Shown here: piece by piece, positions 1 to 5,009 of the stretch
How positions within the stretch are numbered: the stretch's first letter is position 1
Layout of the letters: the number at the start of each line of letters is the position of its first letter
Source of the DNA: an uncultured Erysipelotrichaceae bacterium
GTDB taxonomy: Bacteria > Bacillota_I > Bacilli_A > Erysipelotrichales > Coprobacillaceae
Reading direction: 5' to 3'
Length of the DNA: 5,009 nucleotides
Assembly: GCA_900544435.1 (NCBI GenBank)
Contig: UQVG01000171.1
Coordinates: 1-5,009 of the forward strand
Made by a program: the position numbers and the translations under genes
The notes under the pieces: generated by a model
Databases searched by the model: none
What the model saw: the letters and a program-made list of their open reading frames with translations, nothing else
What the model was told of the DNA's origin: nothing

Positions 1-45
1 AATTCTACTTTTATTTTTCATTTTTTTAAAGTGGAATTTAACTTT

Positions 46-885
46 TCACTTTAGCTTTAAATACTTAAAGGCATTATATAAACCATCTTCATTGACATCA
101 TCGGTAATATAATCAGCGGCTTCTTTAATTTCAGGACCACCATTACCCATAGCAACATTATAAGCACAACATTCAAACATTGATAAATCAATTTTAGCAT
201 CACCAAAAGAAATGGTATCTTGAGGATCAGCATGTAAATAATCTAATAAGACTTCAATCGCATGTCTTTTAGTAATCCCTGTAGGACCTAAATCTCCAAA
301 TAAAGCAACTTCTCCTTTACCTCCCCATGTATTAGCCACTAAATGAGGGAAGTCTACTTTAGAATCTAAATGATCTTGATATGTTCTTAAAATGAAACTG
401 ATTTTATTAACATCATCACGGTAAAGATCATCACCTTGTAAATGAATAAAACCATCAATAAAATGTTGAGCAGAACTTTTAGCATCTTCTAAGCTTGCTC
501 CTTTCCCTTTAGCATATTTTACCATTGTTTCAGGTCCTTGTTCTAACATATAATCATTACAATACATACCACTATTAGCTTCTAGATAAAAACCAATATG
601 TCTTTCATTACACCAATCCACAATATTTTTAACATCTTCTTTAGATAAACCTTGATGCATGACAACATGATTATGATCTTCAACATAAGCACCGTTACCA
701 CCAATCATCCCATCTAAATCACATAAATTTCTTTGTAAGATTTCTGCTTTTGAACAACCTGTACAAATATAAACTTTATGTCCATTTGCACGTGCTTGAT
801 CAACAGCTTTTGCGGCTGAAGCAGGTAATTTTGCTTCATAATCAATTAATGTTCCATCTACATCTAAAAATACAATTTTACTCAT
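46..885 (-). CDS. Cof-like HAD-family phosphatase, second gene of a tandem pair
   Basis: A 279-residue protein with the haloacid dehalogenase fold, probably a cytoplasmic phosphatase acting on sugar phosphates or other small phosphate esters; the substrate cannot be read from the sequence. Motif I is LDVDGT with the nucleophile Asp8 and acid/base Asp10, motif II is the Thr42 of ICTGCS, motif III is Lys206 in GITKRHAI, and motif IV is GDAKIDLSMF with Asp229 and Asp233. The long insert between motifs II and III (about residues 80-190) is the place of a C2-type cap, as in the Cof/HAD-IIB group. I start it at 885, not at the in-frame ATG at 891: GGGAG lies 7 nt before 885 but only 1 nt before 891, and the start then matches the upstream paralogue exactly. 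It follows that paralogue by 11 nt, so the two are cotranscribed. An oddity is TGCS where relatives usually have TGR. No convincing terminator follows it. Confidence 0.93.
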   Translation of the reverse strand: MSKIVFLDVDGTLIDYEAKLPASAAKAVDQARANGHKVYICTGCSKAEILQRNLCDLDGMIGGNGAYVEDHNHVVMHQGLSKEDVKNIVDWCNERHIGFYLEANSGMYCNDYMLEQGPETMVKYAKGKGASLEDAKSSAQHFIDGFIHLQGDDLYRDDVNKISFILRTYQDHLDSKVDFPHLVANTWGGKGEVALFGDLGPTGITKRHAIEVLLDYLHADPQDTISFGDAKIDLSMFECCAYNVAMGNGGPEIKEAADYITDDVNEDGLYNAFKYLKLK

Positions 886-892
886 ACACATT

Positions 893-897
893 CTCCC
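893..897 (-). promoter_or_regulatory. Shine-Dalgarno of the second HAD gene, overlapping the first gene's stop
   Basis: On the minus strand the TAG stop of the upstream HAD gene (899-897) runs straight into GGGAG (897-893), followed by 7 nt and the ATG at 885. The shared G suggests translational coupling of the two copies. The spacing is what rules out the earlier ATG at 891, which would leave a single nucleotide. Confidence 0.7.
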
Positions 898-1736
898 TAA
901 ATTAATTTTAAATACTTAAAAGCATTATATAGGCCATCTTCATTGACATCATCGGTAATATAATCAGCGGCTTCTTTGATTTCAGGACCACCATTTCCCA
1001 TAGCAACATTAAAGCCACAACATTCAAACATGGATAAATCTACTTTGGCATCACCAAAAGAAATTGTATCTTTTTTATCTGCTTTTAAATAATCCATCAA
1101 TACTTCTATCGCATGTTTTTTATTAATTCCTGTAGGACCTAAATCACTAAATAAAGCAAGTTCTCCCTTACCTCCCCAAGTATTATGTGCTAAATGAGGG
1201 AAAGCTTCGATTGCATCTAAATGGTCTTGATAATCACGAATAATAAAGTCAATTTTATTAACATCTTCACGATAAAATTCATCTCCATGAATTAATGTAA
1301 AAGAATCTATAAAACTTTTTGCTTTTTCTGTCGCATTTGAAAGATCTGCACCTTTACCTTGACCATATTTAATCATGACAGCAGGTCCATCTTTAATCAT
1401 TTGATCATTACAATAAACCCCACTATTTGTTTCTAAATAAAAAGCAAGATTTCTTTCTTGACACCAATGAACAACCTTCTTTACTTCTTCTAAAGGCATT
1501 GCTTGATGCATAATAACATGATCATGATCTTCTACATAGGTTCCATTTCCTAAAATCATCCCATCTAACTCACATAGATTTCTTTGTAAGATTTCATCTT
1601 TAGAACATCCTGTACAAATATAGACTTTATGTCCATTTGCACGTGCTTGATCAACAGCTTTTCTTGCTGAATCTGGTAACTTTGTTTCATAGTCAATCAA
1701 AGTTCCATCCACATCTAAAAATACAATTTTACTCAT
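897..1736 (-). CDS. Cof-like HAD-family phosphatase, first gene of a tandem pair
   Basis: A 279-residue HAD hydrolase, colinear without gaps with its downstream copy and identical at 210 of 279 residues by my count. It carries the same catalytic set: Asp8 and Asp10 in LDVDGT, Thr42 in ICTGCS, Lys206 in GINKKHAI, and Asp229 and Asp233 in GDAKVDLSMF. Differences cluster in the middle (residues about 71-180), the expected cap domain that selects substrate, while the C-terminal residues 244-278 are identical. The two enzymes therefore probably do the same chemistry on different or differently sized substrates. The start is clear: AAGGAG lies 6 nt before the ATG, and LDVDGT sits at the usual N-terminal place. 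Its stop codon overlaps the ribosome binding site of the next gene. A candidate promoter lies just upstream, between it and the CRISPR array. No link to CRISPR function is implied by the proteins. Confidence 0.93.
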   Translation of the reverse strand: MSKIVFLDVDGTLIDYETKLPDSARKAVDQARANGHKVYICTGCSKDEILQRNLCELDGMILGNGTYVEDHDHVIMHQAMPLEEVKKVVHWCQERNLAFYLETNSGVYCNDQMIKDGPAVMIKYGQGKGADLSNATEKAKSFIDSFTLIHGDEFYREDVNKIDFIIRDYQDHLDAIEAFPHLAHNTWGGKGELALFSDLGPTGINKKHAIEVLMDYLKADKKDTISFGDAKVDLSMFECCGFNVAMGNGGPEIKEAADYITDDVNEDGLYNAFKYLKLI

Positions 1737-1762
1737 ACTTTTCTCCTTTTTCTTATAACTTC

Positions 1763-1791
1763 ATTGTACTAAAAATGAAAGTGAAAGTCAT
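1763..1791 (-). promoter_or_regulatory. Candidate sigma-A promoter of the HAD operon
   Basis: On the minus strand ATGACT (1791-1786, 4 of 6 matches to TTGACA) is followed after 17 bp by TACAAT (1768-1763, 5 of 6 matches to TATAAT). Initiation would fall near 1756, giving a leader of about 20 nt that contains the AAGGAG site at 1748-1743. It lies 15 bp beyond the last, degenerate CRISPR repeat. The -35 box is weak, and array read-through could also supply transcripts. Confidence 0.45.
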
Positions 1792-1806
1792 TGATGAAAT
1801 TTAAAA

Positions 1807-1836
1807 GCAAAAATCTTAATAAGTATGATATCTAAC
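1807..1836 (-). repeat. Degenerate leader-distal CRISPR repeat
   Basis: The 22 bp at 1815-1836 match the consensus, but the part that would form the 8-nt crRNA tag has decayed: three substitutions to A and a one-base deletion, leaving GATTTTTGC where the consensus has GGATTAACGC (minus strand). Decay of the terminal repeat is typical of the oldest end of an array and fixes the leader on the right. Confidence 0.85.
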
Positions 1837-2583
1837 TGTAAAGATCATATGGATAACGCTGATTTCGATTATGGCGTTAATCCTTAATAAGTATGATATC
1901 TAACAAAGTTTAAATGAAGAAAGTGAGGACGAAACAGTATGGCGTTAATCCTTAATAAGTATGATATCTAACAAAAGAGTGATTGATAATCAAATAATCA
2001 CTAATGAGCGTTAATCCTTAATAAGTATGATATCTAACAAAAATGGATGTAGAAAAACAGTGAACTTTAGACAGCGTTAATCCTTAATAAGTATGATATC
2101 TAACGAAGAATTCTTGATACTTCTAAAATCAACAAGACACGTGGCGTTAATCCTTAATAAGTATGATATCTAACAGAAAGGGCAACCCCCTAAGAAAGGA
2201 AATATAAAAGCGTTAATCCTTAATAAGTATGATATCTAACTGTGTATTCCTATATGGTTTATTTAAAGGCTTATTAGCGTTAATCCTTAATAAGTATGAT
2301 ATCTAACAAGTATGGTTAGAAAAATTGAACAATAAGCACGTATTAGCGTTAATCCTTAATAAGTATGATATCTAACTGAGGTATGCTAGAGTTATTAAAG
2401 TTTATGAAATTGACGGCGTTAATCCTTAATAAGTATGATATCTAACTAACGACATCAAACGATATGGATTTTGATGATATCTAGCGTTAATCCTTAATAA
2501 GTATGATATCTAACAGAAAGATGGAAAAACAATGGATAGAAAAATTGAACGAGCGTTAATCCTTAATAAGTATGATATCTAAC
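1807..2583 (-). CRISPR. CRISPR array, 12 repeats and 11 spacers
   Basis: Eleven identical 31-bp repeats and one degenerate 30-bp repeat. In crRNA orientation (minus strand) the unit begins GTTAGATATC and ends AAGGATTAACGC. Repeats lie at 2553-2583, 2484-2514, 2416-2446, 2346-2376, 2277-2307, 2210-2240, 2144-2174, 2074-2104, 2008-2038, 1942-1972, 1874-1904 and 1807-1836. Numbered from the leader, spacers S1-S11 are 38, 37, 39, 38, 36, 35, 39, 35, 35, 37 and 37 bp. Orientation is supported by the decayed repeat at the left end, the cas genes on the right, and resemblance of the repeat to I-B/III-type repeats that end in a tag beginning AUU. Cas6 cleavage 8 nt before the repeat end would leave AUUAACGC. 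The repeat has almost no stem (CTT-ATT-AAG at best), so Cas6 probably reads sequence more than structure. Spacer targets cannot be identified without a search. Confidence 0.99.
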
Positions 2584-2589
2584 AATGGA

Positions 2590-2618
2590 ATTTTAACATA
2601 ATTAGTAAATAATATAAA
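2590..2618 (-). promoter_or_regulatory. Candidate array promoter with extended -10
   Basis: On the minus strand TTTATA (2618-2613, 4 of 6 matches to TTGACA) is followed after 17 bp by TAAAAT (2595-2590), which is preceded by TGT and so forms an extended -10 element. Initiation would fall at or near 2583, the first base of the first repeat. In such AT-rich DNA chance matches are common; TATAAA at 2634-2629 is an alternative with a poorer -35. Confidence 0.35.
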
Positions 2619-2674
2619 TTCATTTGTATTTATACTAAAAATTAATGAAATGGACGACGAAATATTAATAGAAT

Positions 2675-2744
2675 TTTCGACTATCTGTTCAAAATATATA
2701 TCAAATTAGATAATAATTTTGTTGTAATTAAAAGATAGTCGAAA
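2675..2744. repeat. 12-bp inverted repeat directly after cas2
   Basis: TTTCGACTATCT at 2675-2686 and AGATAGTCGAAA at 2733-2744 are perfect reverse complements separated by 46 nt. The centre can fold further: CAAAAT (2690-2695) pairs with ATTTTG (2716-2721), and TATC (2698-2701) with GATA (2708-2711) around a 6-nt loop. The right arm ends at the base next to the cas2 stop codon (2745-2747). On the minus strand the distal arm is followed by ATTCTATTAATATTT, not a U tract, so it is not a standard intrinsic terminator. It may be an mRNA 3' structure, a protein-binding palindrome in the leader, or the ends of a small insertion. Confidence 0.75.
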
Positions 2745-3008
2745 TTAATCAATTATGAAACTGTTTTTATCAATTGATTTTCCTAGTTCTTGTTTTTTAA
2801 TCATTTTTGAATTATAAGTATAATAAATAGCAACATGATCATCTTCTGTAATAAGTTTATCTAATTCTTTTTTTAGTTTTTTATATGTTGCAGGTGTAAG
2901 TTCACCTTCAAATACAGATTCTTGAACATGAAATAGATATCTCCTAAGTAATTTCATAAATTTTGGACAGTTTTTACTTTTAACATCATATGTACAAATA
3001 ATATACAT
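2745..3008 (-). CDS. cas2: CRISPR adaptation protein Cas2
   Basis: An 87-residue Cas2, the small ferredoxin-fold dimer that bridges two Cas1 dimers in the spacer integrase. The first strand MYIICTYDV carries the conserved Asp8, and HVQESVFEGEL (residues 27-37) is the typical second Cas2 motif. Length is normal for the family. A longer reading from a GTG at 3017 adds only MVT, has no ribosome binding site and overlaps cas1; I prefer the ATG at 3008 because Cas2 proteins usually begin directly with this strand, and because it lies 2 nt past the cas1 stop with a weak AAGTGG upstream. Translation is probably coupled to cas1. The stop codon abuts the 12-bp inverted repeat of the leader. Confidence 0.95.
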   Translation of the reverse strand: MYIICTYDVKSKNCPKFMKLLRRYLFHVQESVFEGELTPATYKKLKKELDKLITEDDHVAIYYTYNSKMIKKQELGKSIDKNSFIID

Positions 3009-3010
3009 AG

Positions 3011-3997
3011 TTACCACTTCATAATATATGGTTTATAATCATTTGTTTCTTTAGCTATATAATTAGAAAGCAAATGAACTTCACGAGATATGAGATTTCT
3101 ATAGGAATAATATCTATTATTTATTTTGATAGTTTTTAAAAGATAGTTTTCATATTTTTCAATAAAGAATTTTGCACCATCTTTATTGAGATAACACCTA
3201 TCTGATTTATAATCAAAATATTCTTTTTTTAATGATTTATGACGACAAAGACTTAAAACTAGTCTATCAACTAATACAGGTTTTAATATATCAGCTAAAT
3301 CAAATTGTAAAGATTCACTACACTTTGTTAAACTATGAACAAAAGAAATATGTGAAATAAGCCTACTTCTATCTATAACAGAAAGATAATTAGCATAGAG
3401 TAAAGAATAACCATAACTTAATAGAGCATTTATTTCATTTTGAGGAGGATTTTTAGATCTTTTTTCAAAATGAAATTTTTCTTTTTCTAAAATAATATCA
3501 AAACTACTAAAATAGATTTTCTTTGCTTGAGCTTCTAGCAGTAAAAGAATTTCTACAGATTGATTTTTACATTGTCCTATAATTTTTTCTATTTCTATGA
3601 TACGTGTCAATAAAGGAAATTGTTTTTTATTATAATATTTTAATAATGCTAGACAATTCTTTAACGATGATACAACCATAGTATAAGCAATTTGATTTCT
3701 AATGATAGTATTTTCAAATGCATGAAGTTGATTGATTAATATTTTTCCGTTTAGATATTGTTTAGGTGTGAATTTTCCAATATATTGACCATAAAAATTA
3801 AAAAATAAAATGACTATATTATGTTTGTTTAATAGTGATAATGTTCTTTTGTTGATAGTTATTTCACCAAAACAAATGAGGGTATCTATTTGTTCAATAG
3901 GTATATAAGTTATGAAATCTTTTTTATCTTTTAAAATTAGTGAATAATCTTTACAAAGTAATTGCCCACTTTTATATAGATAAATTACTTTTTTCAT
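3011..3997 (-). CDS. cas1: CRISPR adaptation integrase Cas1
   Basis: A 328-residue Cas1, the metal-dependent integrase that inserts prespacers at the leader end of the array. The N-terminal beta domain begins MKKVIYLYKSGQL, and the helical catalytic domain carries the expected metal ligands: Glu155 in LLLLEAQAKK, His221 in ISFVHS, and Asp233/Asp236 in FDLADILKP. The family motif around NPPQNEINALLSYGY (residues 183-197) is also clear. Length is full, and there is no reverse transcriptase or Cas6 fusion. The first 26 nt overlap the end of cas6, and there is no good Shine-Dalgarno, so translation probably depends on cas6 being translated. The sequence looks like the I-B/III-associated Cas1 group, but cas6 rather than cas4 sits directly upstream, unlike the common I-B order cas4-cas1-cas2. 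Confidence 0.97.
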   Translation of the reverse strand: MKKVIYLYKSGQLLCKDYSLILKDKKDFITYIPIEQIDTLICFGEITINKRTLSLLNKHNIVILFFNFYGQYIGKFTPKQYLNGKILINQLHAFENTIIRNQIAYTMVVSSLKNCLALLKYYNKKQFPLLTRIIEIEKIIGQCKNQSVEILLLLEAQAKKIYFSSFDIILEKEKFHFEKRSKNPPQNEINALLSYGYSLLYANYLSVIDRSRLISHISFVHSLTKCSESLQFDLADILKPVLVDRLVLSLCRHKSLKKEYFDYKSDRCYLNKDGAKFFIEKYENYLLKTIKINNRYYSYRNLISREVHLLSNYIAKETNDYKPYIMKW

Positions 3998-4709
3998 GAG
4001 CTATATCAATCATGCCAAAACCACATGATCCTTTACTTGATATACCACAATTATAGATAAGTAATAATGTTTCATAATTAGTTTCTATTTCTAATTTCGT
4101 CATGTAACATTCATAATAACAATTTTTAAATTTCATCATTCTTCGTTTTTCATAAACGATGTTATTAATTTTAAATACAAGTTCTTTTAAAGGATAATTA
4201 TAAGCAATACATTTATCTTGAATGTTGTTTTTAATGAAATTAATACTTTCTTTATTGGATGGCTTATAATATGTCGAAAAGTTATCTGTTGTTGAATAAA
4301 TAAGCATAGGTGATAGAGTTTCAATACATATTCTTTTGATGCCTGAAAATGGCTGTAAATTAATAATAGAGATATCTTCTATTTTTACAGTTTGATGGGC
4401 AATTAGTAAATTTTCATTTAGTAGTAATATTTTATATATGTGTTCAAGAAACTTTTCGTCTTGAGAACTGATATAAAAATAGAAATATTTATCAAATATT
4501 AGATGCTTGTTTTCTATTTTATATTTTCCAAATAACTGACTAAAAGTAAAACATTTAAATGTTTTTTTATCATAATGATAGCCATCATTATGATAAAAAT
4601 TTCCAAGTTCATCTTTTGAAAGCAATGAATATATAACACCTTGTAAAATACTTTGATAGCTTATGGGAATATTAAAATGGTTATGAGATAATTTTATTTT
4701 AAGTCTCAA
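3972..4709 (-). CDS. cas6: CRISPR pre-crRNA endoribonuclease Cas6
   Basis: A 245-residue Cas6, which cuts the array transcript inside each repeat to give crRNAs with an 8-nt 5' tag. It starts MRLKIKL, the usual first beta strand. The segment YHNDGYHYDKKTFKCFTFSQL (about residues 39-59, split here as YHNDGYHYDK and KTFKCFTFSQL) matches the Cas6 region holding the active-site histidine, most likely His40 of FYHNDGY. The C-terminus has the glycine-rich loop GISSKGSCGFG (residues 222-232) that contacts the repeat RNA. I start it at TTG 4709: AGGAGG ends 8 nt upstream. The GTG at 4718 overlaps that site and cannot use it. The gene overlaps its upstream neighbour by 11 nt and cas1 by 26 nt. Confidence 0.9.
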   Translation of the reverse strand: MRLKIKLSHNHFNIPISYQSILQGVIYSLLSKDELGNFYHNDGYHYDKKTFKCFTFSQLFGKYKIENKHLIFDKYFYFYISSQDEKFLEHIYKILLLNENLLIAHQTVKIEDISIINLQPFSGIKRICIETLSPMLIYSTTDNFSTYYKPSNKESINFIKNNIQDKCIAYNYPLKELVFKINNIVYEKRRMMKFKNCYYECYMTKLEIETNYETLLLIYNCGISSKGSCGFGMIDIAHEKSNLSI

Positions 4710-5009
4710 TTGTTCCACCTCCTATAAAATTATAATTACCAATACCTATTTCTATAAAATCAGTAGGTATGTCTATATCCTCTTTAAACTTTATTTGATA
4801 AGTATAGCCTTTAGGAACTATTCTTTTTGTTTTAAGCTGTATATTTTCTAATTGAGAATGTTTCACATTTTTAATATTTGCATCACAAGATATAAATATC
4901 TTATAATCTGTTAAATATTGCTTATTATAATAGCTAATCATTTTATTTAATTCATGTATAAAATTTGTTGATTTTATGCAAGAAGAAATCTTTGTATGAT
5001 TTATTTTTT
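4699..5009 (-). CDS. Probable RAMP-type Cas effector subunit, C-terminal part only
   Basis: The frame has no stop from 5009 down to the TAA at 4701-4699, so this is the last 102 or so codons of a gene that continues beyond the right edge. The ATG at 4941 is internal and has no good ribosome binding site; the codons upstream of it (…STNFIHELNK) are also open. The end of the protein, KGYTYQIKF followed by FIEIGIGNYNFIGGGTIE, has the pattern of RAMP-superfamily Cas proteins: a strand after a P/K-G turn, then a terminal IG-x-GxG glycine-rich loop. That suggests a Cas7- or Cas5-like subunit of a type III (Csm/Cmr-like) or type I complex; I cannot name the family. It overlaps the cas6 start by 11 nt, which fits a shared operon and RNA-guided function. 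Confidence 0.55.
   Translation of the reverse strand, partial: KINHTKISSCIKSTNFIHELNKMISYYNKQYLTDYKIFISCDANIKNVKHSQLENIQLKTKRIVPKGYTYQIKFKEDIDIPTDFIEIGIGNYNFIGGGTIET
4707..4723 (-). promoter_or_regulatory. Strong Shine-Dalgarno and TTG start of cas6
   Basis: AGGAGGTG (4723-4716) is a full-strength match to the 16S rRNA tail, with 8 nt from AGGAGG to the TTG at 4709-4707. The same bases encode part of the glycine-rich end (IGGGTIET) of the upstream gene in another frame, so one segment serves protein and translation signal. The strong site may compensate for the weak TTG start. Confidence 0.75.

Larger units (their letters stand above)
2584..2744 (-). promoter_or_regulatory. CRISPR leader between cas2 and the first repeat
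   Basis: This 161-bp, very AT-rich stretch holds no gene. It fills the whole gap between the cas2 stop codon and the first intact repeat, so it must contain the site that directs Cas1-Cas2 integration and any separate array promoter. Its cas-proximal part (2675-2744) is occupied by a large inverted repeat, described separately. The array-proximal part carries two possible -10 boxes on the minus strand: TAAAAT at 2595-2590 and TATAAA at 2634-2629. Confidence 0.8.

Noticed and set aside
24..55. Possible terminator after the second HAD gene: AAAGTG and CACTTT arms near a run of T.
   Set aside because: The T run is on the plus strand to the left of the stem; on the minus strand the stem is followed by A residues, so it cannot act as an intrinsic terminator for these genes.
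886..891. Two-residue longer start (MCMSK) for the second HAD gene.
   Set aside because: Only one nucleotide separates GGGAG from that ATG, and the paralogue begins at MSKIVFL.
1837..2552. Short open frames running through the array.
   Set aside because: They cross repeats and spacers, have no ribosome binding sites and reflect phage-coding origin of the spacers, not genes.
2602..2638. Second possible hairpin in the leader: TTAGTAAATA with TATTT-AT-ACTAA.
   Set aside because: The arms are purely AT-rich apart from one G-C pair, need a 2-nt bulge and have a 15-nt loop; chance pairing is likely in this composition.
3009..3017. GTG start for cas2 giving MVTMYII.
   Set aside because: No ribosome binding site precedes it, and Cas2 proteins normally start at the first beta strand, here MYIICTYDV.
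4710..4718. GTG start for cas6 giving MEQLRLK.
   Set aside because: The GTG lies inside the AGGAGGTG site itself; the TTG 8 nt downstream of AGGAGG is correctly spaced.
4699..4941. A complete 80-residue gene starting at ATG 4941.
   Set aside because: The frame stays open to the window edge with no good ribosome binding site at 4941, so it is better read as the end of a longer gene.

Overview
The window reads as low-GC Bacillota (Firmicutes), perhaps an Erysipelotrichales-like gut bacterium. This placement rests on AT richness, AGGAGG-type ribosome binding sites and the look of the HAD proteins; no rRNA or marker gene is present to settle it. Every gene is on the minus strand, so the locus is transcribed from right to left. 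From upstream to downstream it holds: the 3' part of a probable RAMP-type cas gene running off the right edge (4699-5009), cas6 (3972-4709), cas1 (3011-3997), cas2 (2745-3008), a 161-bp leader (2584-2744), a 12-repeat CRISPR array (1807-2583), and two tandem HAD phosphatase genes (897-1736, then 46-885).

The four cas genes form a tightly packed operon with overlaps of 11 nt and 26 nt and a 2-nt gap. cas6 starts at a TTG behind a perfect Shine-Dalgarno, and cas2 is better started at an internal ATG. Cas6 would cut the array transcript and leave an 8-nt tag (AUUAACGC) on each crRNA; Cas1 and Cas2 would insert new spacers at the leader end. The array runs in the same direction as the cas genes. 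The leader side is fixed by the degenerate repeat at the opposite (left) end. No cas4, cas3, cas8 or cas10 is visible, so the subtype is open. The missing cas4 next to cas1, the RAMP-like upstream gene and a strong strand skew of the spacers favour a type III (RNA-sensing) effector over a standard I-B one.

The spacers hold the most interesting signals. The newest spacer and the fourth newest derive from offset, homologous protospacers (21 of 25 aligned bases). All 11 spacers begin with a pyrimidine in crRNA orientation. Ten of 11 are purine-rich on the strand opposite the crRNA. A 12-bp perfect inverted repeat with a 46-nt centre begins immediately after the cas2 stop codon.

The left 1.7 kb is more ordinary: two 279-residue Cof-like HAD hydrolases, 75% identical, in a two-gene operon with its own promoter between the array and the first gene. 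Their catalytic core is almost invariant even at nucleotide level, while the cap region has diverged. Positions 1-45 hold nothing I can support.
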